Origin: Nannocystis pusilla
Lineage (GTDB): Bacteria > Myxococcota_A > Polyangia > Nannocystales > Nannocystaceae
Direction of reading: 5' to 3'
DNA: 64,000 bases
Assembly: GCF_026626665.1 (NCBI RefSeq)
Contig: NZ_JAPNKE010000002.1
Span: 910,501 to 974,500, forward strand
The notes beneath the pieces are model-generated. The model did not search any database and was not told the DNA's origin. It saw only the letters and a program-made list of their open reading frames with translations. The position numbers were made by a program, and so were the translations under genes. Below, piece after piece: positions 43,209 through 53,085 of this stretch (positions are counted from its first letter, which is position 1; the number at the start of each line of letters is the position of its first letter).

Positions 43209-43349
43209 GGCGGGACGCTAGCCGACCGGGGGGCGCGGGCGAGGGCCGATGGGCGTGAGGTGGCGTGACGTCCGTGGCGCTCCCGAACGCGATCATGCGG
43301 GCCGGCGGCGGTTGAAACAGGGGGGTCCGGGCACTAGGCTTTGCCGGCG

Positions 43350-44795
43350 ATGCAGCCGTTCCCCTCGCTCGTGCTCCGCGCCGGCGGCGCGGCCGCCCAG
43401 GGGGCCTTCGCGGAGGCCCAGGCGGCGTTCCTCGACCCCGATCCGGCCACCGTGCGGCGGCTGCGCGAGTTGCTGGAGGCCAGCGGCGCGGGGATCGTGG
43501 CCCACTTCTACATGGACGCGGAATTGCAGGGCGTGCTGTTCGCCTGCGACTGGCCGCACATCCACATCTCCGACTCGCTGGTGATGGCCGACCGGGCGCT
43601 GCAGATGGGCCGCGACGGCGCGCGGGCGATCGTGGTGCTCGGGGTCGACTTCATGTCGGAGAACGTCCGCGCGGTGCTCGACGCCGCCGGCTTCGAACAT
43701 GTCCCGGTGTACAGGGTGGCCGCGGAGCCGATCGGCTGCTCGCTGGCGGCGGCCGCCGAGGCGCCGGCCTACGCGGCCTACCTGCGCCGCGCGGCGCAGA
43801 CGCCCGATTCGCTGCACGTCGTGTATATCAACACCAGCCTGCGCACCAAGGCGTACGCGCAATCGCTGGTGCCGACGATCACCTGCACGTCTTCGAACGT
43901 GATCCAGACGGTGCTGCAGGCGTTCGCGCAGGTGCCCGAGGGCCACGTGTGGTTCGGGCCCGACACGTACATGGGCGAGAACCTGCGGGCGCTGCTGACG
44001 AGCCTGGCGGACATGGACGACGCGGCCGTGCGCGCGCTCCACCCGGCCCACGACGCGGCCAGCATCCGCGCGCTGCTGCCCCGCTTCCACCACTTCGAGC
44101 AGGGCTCGTGCATCGTCCACCACATGTTCGGCGCCGAGGTGGTGCGGCGGGTGCAAGAGCACTACGCGGACGCCCACGTCACGGCCCACCTCGAGGTGCC
44201 GGGCGAGATGTTCGCGCTGGCGCTGGAGGCCCAGCGCGCCGGCCACGGGGTGGTCGGCTCGACGTCGAACATCCTCGACTACATCACCGCGCAGGTGAAG
44301 AAGGTGGGGGATGTCCCCGGGGACAGGTCACCGGTGCGCCTGCAGTTCGTGCTCGGGACCGAGGCCGGGATGGTGACGGCGATCGTCCACCAGCTGCGCG
44401 CGCTGCTGCAGACGCTGCCGCGCCCGGTCGAGGTCGAGATCGTGTTCCCGGTGGCCGACGCGGCCGTCGTAGCGACCGGCGATGTCCACCTGCCGCTGGT
44501 GCCGGGCGTGGCCGGCGGCGAGGGCTGCTCGACCGCGGGCGGCTGCGCGACCTGCCCGTTCATGAAGATGAACTCGCTCGACGCGCTGCTCGAGGTGCTG
44601 GTCCGCGCGCCGGAGGCCGGCGACAAGCTGGTCGCGTTCGCGCCGCGCAAGTACGTCGAGAAGATCGGCGAGCAGACGATCGCGCAGCTCGGCGAGCTGC
44701 CGATCCGCCACATGCGCGAGTTCTCGCGCACCAAGCAGCTGCCGGCGGCGCTGGTCGCAGACATCCGCTCGCGCGGGCTGTCGGCGGCGTCGTAG
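43350..44795 (+). CDS. nadA: Quinolinate synthase, long form
   Basis: The 481-aa protein condenses iminoaspartate and dihydroxyacetone phosphate into quinolinate for NAD synthesis, using a [4Fe-4S] cluster. Diagnostic blocks are VAHFYMDAELQGVLFACDW, GVDFMSENVRAVL, INTSLRTKAYAQ, ITCTSSNVIQ, FGPDTYMGENL, GSCIVHHMFGAE, AHLEVPGEMFALA, GSTSNILDYI and GGCATCPFMKMNSL; cluster Cys candidates lie in ITCTSS, GSCIVH and the CATC block. Length fits the long, plant- and cyanobacteria-like group rather than the 350-aa form. The ATG at 43350 is preferred to TTG 43341. A perfect palindrome TGTCCCCGGGGACA (44312-44325) encodes GDVPGDR in a loop before VRLQFVLGTEAGM. The frame is intact. Confidence 0.93.
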   Translation: MQPFPSLVLRAGGAAAQGAFAEAQAAFLDPDPATVRRLRELLEASGAGIVAHFYMDAELQGVLFACDWPHIHISDSLVMADRALQMGRDGARAIVVLGVDFMSENVRAVLDAAGFEHVPVYRVAAEPIGCSLAAAAEAPAYAAYLRRAAQTPDSLHVVYINTSLRTKAYAQSLVPTITCTSSNVIQTVLQAFAQVPEGHVWFGPDTYMGENLRALLTSLADMDDAAVRALHPAHDAASIRALLPRFHHFEQGSCIVHHMFGAEVVRRVQEHYADAHVTAHLEVPGEMFALALEAQRAGHGVVGSTSNILDYITAQVKKVGDVPGDRSPVRLQFVLGTEAGMVTAIVHQLRALLQTLPRPVEVEIVFPVADAAVVATGDVHLPLVPGVAGGEGCSTAGGCATCPFMKMNSLDALLEVLVRAPEAGDKLVAFAPRKYVEKIGEQTIAQLGELPIRHMREFSRTKQLPAALVADIRSRGLSAAS

Positions 44796-44860
44796 CGGGG
44801 CGCGGAGGCGAGGCGCGGGCGCTCGCGGCCGGCGCGTCGCAGCGGTCCAGCGCTGCGGGT

Positions 44861-44886
44861 CCCGGGGACATGTCCCCGGGGACAGC
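44861..44886. repeat. 20-bp perfect palindrome at a convergent junction
   Basis: CCCGGGGACATGTCCCCGGG (44861-44880) is its own reverse complement and is followed by GGACA. It sits in the 129-bp gap between nadA and the convergent esterase gene. There is no T-run, so its role as a terminator is inferred from position. Confidence 0.75.
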
Positions 44887-44924
44887 TTGACGCTGCTTCG
44901 CCGTTGCGGTGGCGGCGGCGTGGT

Positions 44925-46176
44925 CTACCAGCCGAGGTGCTCGCCCAGCGCGGTCACCAGGTTCTGGCCCATGGCCTCGTGCGTGGCGACGCTCGGGTGG
45001 CCGTCGCAGCCCCAGCCGTCGGCCTGGGCGTTGATGTCGGCGAAGGCGACGTCCATGTCGCCCGCCTGGTGGCGCTGGTCGACGGCGCTCTGCAAGTAGC
45101 CCGCGACCATCGTCGCCTCGTCGCCCCACAAGAGCGGCGCGACCGGGAGGATGAAGGCGTCGGGGTAGACCTCGCGCAGGTGGGTCAAGAACGCCACGTA
45201 GGCCGGCACGAACACGTCCTCGGCGGGGTCCTTGTCGGTGCTGAAGTCGTTGGTGCCGAGGTTGATGACGACGACGTCGGGCTGCCAGCGCGCGTGGTCC
45301 CACGCGGTGCCGCCGTCGCCGGCGACCGTGCGGTCGTAGATCTGCGGCATCGGCTCGAACACGTCGTCGCCGTAGTTGTTGACCATGCCCTTGCCCGACC
45401 AGGCGACCGTGTGCAGCTCGGCGCCGACGGCCCGCGCCGCGACCGCGCCGTAGGTGAGCCAGTGATTCTCGGTCTCGGCCGAGAAGCTGCACGGAGAGAC
45501 GCCCTCGTTGCCGTAGCCGCAGGAGATCGAGTCGCCGATGACCTGGATCCGCCGCGTCACGGGCGGGGGCGAGCAGCTCGCCGCCGACGTCGAAGCCGAG
45601 GACGGTGGTGACGCCGAACGAGCCCTCGGTGCGGCGGTACAGCTCGACGGTGTGCTCGCCGGGGGCGAGGCCGGTCGCCAGCGGGTAGGTCTGGGCGCCG
45701 GGCTGGGTGTTCAGCGGCGGCTGGACTTCGCCGTCGACGACGACGGTGAACCACCGGCCGTTGTCGTCGAGGTCGACGTGGAGGTCGGTGCCGTCGAAGC
45801 GGACGACCGCGCCGACGCCCGACCAACTCATGCGAATGGCGCTCGGATCGCTGTCGTCGTGGCGGCCGACGTAGTGAATGCCCGGCGGCTCGACCGGCTC
45901 GCCGGTAGTGCTGTCGTCGGTGGTGCCGGTGGTCGTCGCGGACGGATCGACGGGACCGGTGGTGCTGGTCGCGGTCGAGGTCGTGGGCGCGGCGGTGTCG
46001 GTGACGGGCTCGTCGCCGCTGGTGCCGGCGGAGTCGGTCGAGGCTGTCGTGCTCGTGGTCGCGTCCGCGGTGGAGGTCGAGGTCGTCGAGGCGGCGGTCG
46101 AGGCGTCGGTGTCGCCGGGGCCGCCGCCGCCGTTGCAGGCGACGAGCAGCAGCAAGGAGATCGAGAGCGTCCGCAT
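44925..46176 (-). CDS. CE2-like SGNH esterase lipoprotein, frame break
   Basis: The repaired protein is about 417 aa. A lipobox (LLVAC, about residue 14) and a Thr/Ser linker of about 85 residues precede a jelly-roll-like domain (IRMSWSGVGAVVRFDGTDLH, then HTVELYRRTEGSFGVTTVLG). The SGNH hydrolase domain has block I VIGDSISCGYGNEG, block III VINLGTNDFS, and a C-terminal DGHPS with the catalytic His. This two-domain order is that of carbohydrate esterase family 2, which deacetylates plant or microbial polysaccharides. The frame breaks near 45568 between the domains (GGELLAP to VTRRIQVIG); one added base restores it. It is predicted to be a surface enzyme. Confidence 0.8.
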
Positions 46177-46402
46177 GGCGCAGGGAGTCTATCAGCGGGT
46201 CGCGAGGCGCACGGCGGCGCGCGGACGCGCCGACCTTCGCGGCTGCGGACCGGCGCTCACCGATGTCGCCGCCGGACCCGAGCGCGAGGCGACGAGGATG
46301 GTCACCTGTCCCGAAGTGCAGGTGATAGCGATGGGCTCGGCGAAGCCGACTTCGGGCGAACGCGTCGTCTTGAATCGGCCTGTCGATCGGCGGGCCGAGG
46401 GG

Positions 46403-47320
46403 TCAGAAGATCTCGGCGATCAGGCAGCGCAGGCTGCCGCCGGCCTTTTCGAACTCGTCGACCTCGACCGGGAGCAGGCGGAACTCCCAGCGCTCGAGCG
46501 CCTCGCGCGAGGCCGGGCGGAGCGCGCGGAAGGCGGTGGCGCTGAGCATCAGGTCGCGCTCCGAGACGGCGATGCAGTTGGCGGCGAAGGCCTGCTTCTC
46601 GGCGTCGTCGAGCTCGAGGGTGCGACCCTCGTAGGCGCGGGCGATCGCGGCCGGGACCTCCGGGTCGGCGAACGAGCCGGGGTGGAGGACGCAGGCGCGC
46701 CCGGCCAGCACCGCGAGGACCACGTTGGTGTGGTACTCGCTCGGCTGCAGGGCGAAGCGGAAGGTCAGGCGCAGGCCGAAGGCGGTGTGCATGGCGGCGC
46801 ACCCGAGCTCGTCGGCGCGCTGGCTGAGGCCGCACAGGCCGAGGCCGCGCCGGCGGTCGATCACGAGCGGACCCGTCAGCTCGGATACGCCTGGCTTTTG
46901 TGTCATGTCCGTGAGGGCATGTCCGAAGGTCCAGGTGAACAGGTCGCGCACGTCGTCGCGCGCGGCCTCGGCGCGGCGGACCGGGTGACGCATCGAGCCG
47001 ACGATCAGGCGGTCGGGGATGGTGGCGAAGGCGTTGTTGGTGAACACCGCGTCGTCGAGGCCGGCGCGGCCGGGGAAGACGAGGACGGGCAGGCCGCAGG
47101 CGCCGAGGGCCCGCACGAGGCCGTGGTGCTGGGCGAAGGCGCGTTCGACGTCGATCTCGCCGGCCTGCATGTAGGCGTTGTCGGTCGCTTCGGGGCTCAG
47201 CCGGAAGCCGATCGGGCTGACGACCATGGCGGCCGACATGGTCGGCTTGCCCCACGCGCCGCGGGCCTCGATCTGCTCGGGGAGGGCGGCCAGGAAGTCC
47301 GCCGGACTGGTGACGATCAT
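46403..47320 (-). CDS. Arginine deiminase/CtlX-like amidinohydrolase
   Basis: The 305-aa protein belongs to the guanidine-modifying (pentein) superfamily. It has GLDDAVFTNNAFATIPDRL (the D-x-V-F-x-N-N block), a GPLVIDRRRGLGLCGLSQRAD segment and the C-terminal nucleophile motif KAGGSLRCLIAEIF, whose Cys is catalytic. Family members (CtlX, dimethylarginine dimethylaminohydrolase, arginine deiminase) hydrolyse a guanidinium or ureido group; which substrate applies here is not clear. CtlX-like is the closest fit from the blocks. A palindrome copy (CATGTCC-GTGA-GGGCATG, 46904-46921) adds a loop reading TFGHALTDMTQKPGV. The frame is intact. Confidence 0.75.
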   Translation of the reverse strand: MIVTSPADFLAALPEQIEARGAWGKPTMSAAMVVSPIGFRLSPEATDNAYMQAGEIDVERAFAQHHGLVRALGACGLPVLVFPGRAGLDDAVFTNNAFATIPDRLIVGSMRHPVRRAEAARDDVRDLFTWTFGHALTDMTQKPGVSELTGPLVIDRRRGLGLCGLSQRADELGCAAMHTAFGLRLTFRFALQPSEYHTNVVLAVLAGRACVLHPGSFADPEVPAAIARAYEGRTLELDDAEKQAFAANCIAVSERDLMLSATAFRALRPASREALERWEFRLLPVEVDEFEKAGGSLRCLIAEIF

Positions 47321-47363
47321 CGGCCGCGCATGCTACCACCCGGGGCCGGGGCGCTCAGCGGCC

Positions 47364-48407
47364 TCAGCCGGGGGAGACGCTCAGGAGCCACTCGTACCGC
47401 GGCTGGGCGTCGCAGTCGCCGGGGACGTCGGCCCGCGCGAGGGAGAGGTCGCCGTAGAGGTCATCACCCTCCGGCGTGCCGAACAGGAACAGCGGGATCG
47501 TGGCGCCGGGGTCGACGGGCGGGCTCTCGATCTCGGCGTTCCACAGCGCGGCGATGAAGCGGAGCCGGCGCGCGCCCGGGGGCTCGGGGCAGCAGTCGCC
47601 GGCGCAGGGGCACGCGATCGCGCCCGGGCCGTGGAGGAGGCCGGTGAGCGCGAAGGGGCCGACCGGGTCGGTGTGCGGCACGGCGCCGGTGGATCGGTAC
47701 ATGAACTTCGGGACAGGCTCGGGGTGGCCGCGGCGGAGGCCGACCACGGCCAGGCCGCCGACCTCGCACTGCGTCGGGTCGGCGCCCGCGCGGCTCCACT
47801 CGACGCCCAGCTGCAGGCAGTCGCCGGCGGCCAGCTGCGCCGGCAGGCCGACCAGGCCGTCGGGGATTGCGAGCGCGAGGTCGAGCGTGGCGGCGGGGTC
47901 GCAGGCGCCGCAGGTCGCGTCCGCGCAGACCGAGACCGCGAGGTGATCGACGCCGGCGGCGATCACCTGCAGGCCGGAGAGCTGCTCGACGGCGCCGCAC
48001 TCGCGCGCGCTGAGGTCGGTGGCGAGCCCCTGCTCGACGCGCGTCAGGGTGACGTCGACGCCGTCCGGGGCGTACGGACAGTGGCCGAAGTCGGGCTCGC
48101 CGGTGCTCGTGTCGGCCGCGGTGGTGCTGTCCGAAGGGTCCTGTCCCGTGGTGGAATTCTCGCTCGTGGCGGTGCTGGTGGGCTCGTCGGCACCGGTCGT
48201 CGTGCTGGTGGTCGGGGCCACCTCGGCGGTGTCGCCCGGGGCGGAGGCGCCCGCGGTCTCGCTGTCGCCCGGCGCGCCCGAGCCGTCGTCCTGCTCGGGA
48301 TCGTCGGGCTTGGGGCAGGCGGCGAGCACGGACGCGAGCGCCAGAGGAAGGAGGTTGCGGGGGTCGAGAGCGCGAGGGGCATGCGCGCCAGTCTCGGGTT
48401 CGCGCAC
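47364..48407 (-). CDS. Lipoprotein with Thr/Ser linker, unknown
   Basis: The roughly 347-aa protein has a lipobox (LASVLAAC, about residue 31) and a Thr/Ser/Asp linker of about 75 residues. The rest is Cys-rich (SVCADATCGACDP, CPCAGDCCPEP) with beta-strand patterns (LQLGVEWSRAGADPTQCEVG). No domain was recognised. The start is doubtful: GTG 48407 gives an odd 10-residue extension, while an ATG at about 48382 reads MPLALSTP in another frame and would join PRNLLPLALASVLAAC if one base were added. The latter gives a better signal peptide, so another frame error is likely here. Confidence 0.55.
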   Translation of the reverse strand: MREPETGAHAPRALDPRNLLPLALASVLAACPKPDDPEQDDGSGAPGDSETAGASAPGDTAEVAPTTSTTTGADEPTSTATSENSTTGQDPSDSTTAADTSTGEPDFGHCPYAPDGVDVTLTRVEQGLATDLSARECGAVEQLSGLQVIAAGVDHLAVSVCADATCGACDPAATLDLALAIPDGLVGLPAQLAAGDCLQLGVEWSRAGADPTQCEVGGLAVVGLRRGHPEPVPKFMYRSTGAVPHTDPVGPFALTGLLHGPGAIACPCAGDCCPEPPGARRLRFIAALWNAEIESPPVDPGATIPLFLFGTPEGDDLYGDLSLARADVPGDCDAQPRYEWLLSVSPG

Positions 48408-48480
48408 GATCTGTGGCAGGACACGCGGATCCGCCCGCGCGGGCGCGAGCGGTCCGGTGCGGGCGCGCGCCGCGGATGCG

Positions 48481-49931
48481 TCAGAACTTGCTCAGCGGGA
48501 CCTCGATGATCTCCGGCCACCCGAGCGTGGCGGCCAGCCAGCTCTGCACCTCGGGGCTGTCGAGGCGCGTGGCGGCGAAGCCGACGGCGTCGTCGCGGCC
48601 GCACACGTTGTGGTGCGTGAAGGCGAAGGCGGCGGCGAGCGGCTCGAGCGGGGTCTCGTCGGGGATGTCGCGGTTGTCGGGGACCGCGAGCACGCGCGCC
48701 GCGGTGACGCCGACGACCTGGCGATAATCGCCGCAGGTGGCGACCACGGGGCCGCCGCTGTCGCCGTGGCACAGGCCGTGCGCGTCGGCGGCGAAGCCCC
48801 CCGGCGGGGTGTACGCGAGCAGCGTGTCGGTGTCGATGCAGTGCTGGCCGCCCGCATCGACGCAGAGCTTGGGCTGGGCCAGGAGCCCGACCTTGCGCAG
48901 GATGCCCCAGTCGAACATGTCCGCCGCGACGGCGCCGACGCCGAAGCCGTAGGCCTCGACCTTGGCGACGCAGTTGGGGAGCGGATCGAAGCCGGCGAGC
49001 GCGACGGGCGGGACGGAGACTTTGTGGTCGAGCTCGACGATCGCGAGGTCGAACTTGAGGGCCGGCTTGGCGCCGTTCCAGCTCGGGTGCGTGGTGATCG
49101 AGACGGCGCCGAAAGTGGGTTCGTTCGGCTGCAGCACCGGCGCGCGCTCGCCGACGCTGAGCTTGAGGTGCTTGGGGGCGGTGGTGGCGTGGAAGCAGTG
49201 CGCGGCGGTCAGCACCTGGGTGGGCGACACGAGCACGCCGCTGCACGAGCGCACGCCGCCGTGCGGCCAGTCGTAGGCGATGTGGACCGCCGCGGCCGCG
49301 ATCTCGTCGTCGGGCTGGATCTCGTCGTCGCCGACGCCGCCGGGATCGGGCGCCCCCGTGAGCTCGAGGTTGCCGAGGTTGCCGCAGCTCCACGGGCCGC
49401 TGGCGTCGCTGATGCTCACGCTGGGGAACTCGCGCAGGTTCTCGGGGTAGGGGCTGAGGCCGGTGCCGAGCACCATGTCCATGCCGGTGAGGTCGTCGGT
49501 GATCGCGGTGGGCAGGTCGGAGATCCGCAGCAGCGCGTGGCCCCCGAGCGAGGAGCTGGTGACCTGGTAATCGCAGTCCTCGCACACCACCTCGGCGTTG
49601 GCGGGGTTCCACAGCGACCAGTCGATGCCGGCGAACCACGCCGGGTTGCCGGCGGCGCCGGGCAGGGTGCTGACGCTGTCGACGCGCTTGACCGCGAGGT
49701 CGACGCAGAGCTCGAGGTGGGCCTGACCGGGGGTCTCCGAGGGGACGACGCGGAAGTCGGTGACGCACCCGCGGCAATAGCTGCCGCCGGGGCTCTCGTC
49801 GAGCGGCGCGTCGCCCTCGCCGTCGAGCTCGCGGAGCTCGACGTCGGGCTCGACATCGCAGGCGAGGAGGTTGGCGAGCGCAGCGCTCGCCAGGACCGAG
49901 AGGGCGATGGACGAAATCGCGCGTAAACCAT
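48481..49931 (-). CDS. Trypsin-like serine protease lipoprotein, frame break at the start
   Basis: The repaired protein is about 483 aa. The catalytic domain has the chymotrypsin triad: VLTAAHC (His), DLAIVEL (Asp) and LCHGDSGGPVVATCG (Ser). Before it lie about 200 residues with their own fold (VTDFRVVPSETPGQAHLELC, then CEDCDYQVTSSSLGGH), possibly an inhibitory or binding domain. A signal peptide with ASAALANLLAC is in frame with the body but not with the obvious ATG 49931 (AGGAG 6 nt upstream). One added base right after the start (MGLRAISSIAL) fixes this. It is likely a secreted protease for prey digestion or processing. Confidence 0.78.
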
Positions 49932-50089
49932 GGTGAGCTCCTGTATCGAGGTCTTGCCCACGCGCCGGGCCTGACTGATACGCGAAACTTCGCCATGACA
50001 GTGAGCGGTGTCACTGCTCGCTTCTGCGACGTCCGATCGGGGTCCCTTGGCTCAATGCTCCATCGTCGTCCTCGGTGCGCCTGCAACGA

Positions 50090-52329
50090 TCACGGCACGA
50101 ACAACCGCAGCATCCGCAGGTCGTCCTGAAGGCTCGGCTCGACGGTCGCGCGGGCCGGAGATAGGCGGCTCGCCAGGCCTCGGCGACGTCGCCCGGGGGC
50201 AGCCCGGCGAGCGCGGCGTAGAACTCGAGGGCGAAGGTGCGGGTGGCGTCGGCGTCGACGTCGCGCACCGAGCCGACGACCTGCCGCGCGCCGCGGAGCA
50301 GGAAGGCGTGCGCCAGACTGAGGCCGCCGCCGAGAGTGTCGGCGTCGACGAACGAGGAGCGACACGCCGACAGGTAGACGACCTGCGGCACCGCGGGCGC
50401 GGCCAGGATGGTCTCGCGCGTGAGCACGTGGGCGCCGCCGAAGGCGAGCTGGACGTCGGCGGCGAACACCGCCTCGTCGGCCGGGTGCTGGCCGTGCGCG
50501 GCGAGGTGGGCGAGCGCGGCCCCGCCGGTCAGGAGCGGCGCGAACGGCTCGGGCGAGTCGGCGGCGCGGTGGTCGACCCGCACGCCGCCGGCCGCGAGGG
50601 CGGCAGTCACCGCGCGGCCCTCCTCGGGCAGTGAATAGTCGCTGCCGCTGATCACGAGGGCCCCGCCGTTGCCCGGAGCAGGCTCGCCGCAGGCGGCGAC
50701 GTCGAGGCCGTACTGCACCGGCGCCGCGTCGAGGAGGATGCCGCCGTCCCACGGCAGGGCGTGGAACGGCAGGGCGTGCAGGGCGTCGGTCGGGAAGATC
50801 GTCACGACCTCGGCGGCGGCGATGTCAGCCTCGAACGGGGCGAGCAGCTGCTCGGAGAATGTCGAGAGTGTCTCTTCGGACAGGCGGTGCATATCGCCGG
50901 AGAGCGGCGCGACCTGCAGCGCCTCGGCGCGCACACCGGTGGCGGTGACGGCGAAGCCGACCCACGGGGCGAGGTCGTCGGCGCCGGCGGGGTCGAGCGG
51001 GAAATACAACAAGTGCAGCGCGCCGGGCCCGGGCAGGTCGTCGCGCGGCCGCTCGGCCTCCTGGCACCATTCGCGCGCGTGCATCCGCAGGGCCCGGTTG
51101 CGGGCGTTCCGCGCCAGCGACAGCGCGGCCCCGTCGTCGCCGTCGCCGAGGCGCAGGTCGAGCAGGCGCCGGGTGGTGGCGGCGAACATGCGATAGCGGC
51201 CGTCGGCGGCCGCGCCGTAAGCGGCGACGTTGCGCGCGTGGGCGTGGGCCTCGAGCACCGCCTCGGCGGCCTCGTAGGCGGCGATCGCCGCGTCACGATC
51301 GCCGCGCGCCTCGTCGACGAGGCCGCGCGTCCAGGCGACGAACCATTCGCCCATCGGCACGACCTCGCCGAGGTCGGCGCCGGCGAGCGCGGCCTGCCAC
51401 TCGATCGCCTCGTCGACGCGGCCGCGGGCGAGCGCGGCGCGCAGGCGGATGATGTGCAGCCACATGCGCTCCTCCGGGCTCATCGCCGCGTCGCCGAGGC
51501 CGGCGAGCACGCGCTCGACCTCGTCGAGGGCGCCGCGCTGCAGGGCCGCGAGGGCGAGGTTGATGCGCACGTTGTCGGCCTGGGAGCGGTCGCGGGTGCC
51601 GTCGGCGGTGAAGGTGGCCAGCGCCGAGGTCAGCAGCGGGACCGGATCGGCGCCCGCGAGCCCGGCCTCGCGCAATACGAGCAGGCCCCAGGCGATCTGA
51701 TTGCGCAGGACCGCCGCGGCGTAGGCGTCGCCCTCGCGCGCGAGGACGTCGAGGAACAGCGAGAGCGCGGCGAAGCTGCGGTCCCAGGCCACGCGGTTGC
51801 GCAGGTGCGCGGCGAGCTCGGTGCGCAGCGCGGCGGCGGCGGCGAGGTCGCGGGTGAGGTCGAGGAGCTCCGCCGCGCCCTGTGCATCGCGGCGGAACAG
51901 GCGGGCCAGCAGCAGCGGCTGGGCGGCCTCGACGACGCGGCGCAGGGCCGCCAGCGCGGCCGCGAAGTCCATCTGCCGCTGCCAGTGCAGCGCCCACATG
52001 AAGTGATGGCGCGGGAGCTGCAGCGGGTCGGCGAGACAGCCGGCGTCGGCGTAGCGCTGCAGGTATTCGCCGGCGCAGCCGAGCTCGGGCAGCCGCTCGC
52101 CGCACACGCGAAACCCGGCCTGGGCGGCGTCGCAGGCGGCCGCCAGGCGGTCCGGCGAATCACCGGCGAGCGCGGCCAGCTCGCGGTCGACGAGGTCGAG
52201 CTCGCGCCGGGGATCGCCGGCGCGGTGAGCCGCGCGTCGCTCCTCGCGCAGCGCGGCGGCCGGATCGATCGGCGGTTCGAGGCCGGTCGCCCGGAGCCAC
52301 AGCGCCGCCGCCAGGATCGCCGGATTCAT
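50090..52329 (-). CDS. CHAT-domain (caspase-like) protease with TPR-like N-terminus, frame break
   Basis: The repaired protein is about 747 aa. The first 400 residues are alpha-helical repeats (LDLVDRELAALAGDSPDRLA, ALARGRVDEAIEWQAALAG) of TPR type. The C-terminal third is a CHAT domain with the His of ALAHLAAHGQH and the Cys of VVYLSACRSS, the caspase-HetF dyad. CHAT proteases cleave partner proteins upon activation in type III-E CRISPR and gasdermin systems. The frame shifts near 50140; repair gives the usual CHAT tail TVEPSLQDDLRMLRLFVP and a stop at 50090 instead of a Cys-rich random tail. It is the last gene of an operon with an anti-sigma-like and an ECF sigma gene (15-nt gap). Confidence 0.82.
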
Positions 52330-52344
52330 CGCTGCACCGAATGA

Positions 52345-53085
52345 CTATTCGACGATCAGCCGCGCGGGCGGGCCGAGCCACACGAACTGCCCCGATTGAA
52401 CGTTGCGCGCGCCGCAGGTCACCTCCCACGTGCCGCGGCCGAGGTCGGCGAGGACGTGCAAGGCCTGGCCGCGCCCGTCCTGCGGCGCCGGCTTGCCGCC
52501 GAGCATCCGCTGATTCGCGGGCTCGCCCGCCTTGGTGGCCCGCACCGCGACGACCTCGAGCGAATCGTCGCTGCGGCACTGCAAGTAGAAGTGATCGCCG
52601 CCGGTGACCCGCAATTCGGCGCCGCCGGCCTCGTCGCCGCGCAGCGCCGGGAATACGCGCACTTCGCCCGCGCCGGTGCCGTCGCCGGCCGGGCCGGAGG
52701 GGCGGAAGACGACCAGCAGCACCGCGGCGGCCGCGGCGGCCAGCGGGGCGGTCCAGCGCAGCCAGCGAGTGTTCCGCGGCGCCAGCGGCACGACGTTGCC
52801 CGGTCGCGGAGCCTCGGCCGGGGCCGCCTGAGCGGGCCGCGGGAGCTCGGTCGGCGGCGTGGGGGCCGAGAGGGTGGCGAGCGCGTGGGCGGCCATGCGC
52901 GAGCGCGCGGCCGGATCGAGCGGCGCCAGCTGTTCGCGCAGCGCGGGATCGTCGGGGAACGCGGCCTCGGAGGTCGTGCGGCCCTCGCCGACGGCCAGCC
53001 ACGGCTCGGGGATGTCCTCGAGCGCGCGCAGCTTGGCGTCGAGCGCGTCGTCGTCCGGATTCGAGTGGTTCGTCGGGGCCTTCAT
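52345..53085 (-). CDS. Anti-sigma-like single-pass membrane protein
   Basis: The 246-aa protein has an N-terminal helical region (LDAKLRALEDIPEPWLAVGE; LREQLAPLDPAARSRMAAHA) of about 110 residues, one membrane helix (WTAPLAAAAAAVLLVVF, about residues 123-140), and an extracytoplasmic beta-rich domain (HFYLQCRSDDSLEVVAVRAT; TWEVTCGARNVQSGQFVWLG). Position right after the sigma gene (ATGA overlap) and topology fit an anti-sigma factor or its sensor partner. No ZAS zinc motif (HxxxCxxC) is visible. It is therefore called anti-sigma-like by context. Its stop is 15 nt before the CHAT gene. Confidence 0.6.
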   Translation of the reverse strand: MKAPTNHSNPDDDALDAKLRALEDIPEPWLAVGEGRTTSEAAFPDDPALREQLAPLDPAARSRMAAHALATLSAPTPPTELPRPAQAAPAEAPRPGNVVPLAPRNTRWLRWTAPLAAAAAAVLLVVFRPSGPAGDGTGAGEVRVFPALRGDEAGGAELRVTGGDHFYLQCRSDDSLEVVAVRATKAGEPANQRMLGGKPAPQDGRGQALHVLADLGRGTWEVTCGARNVQSGQFVWLGPPARLIVE

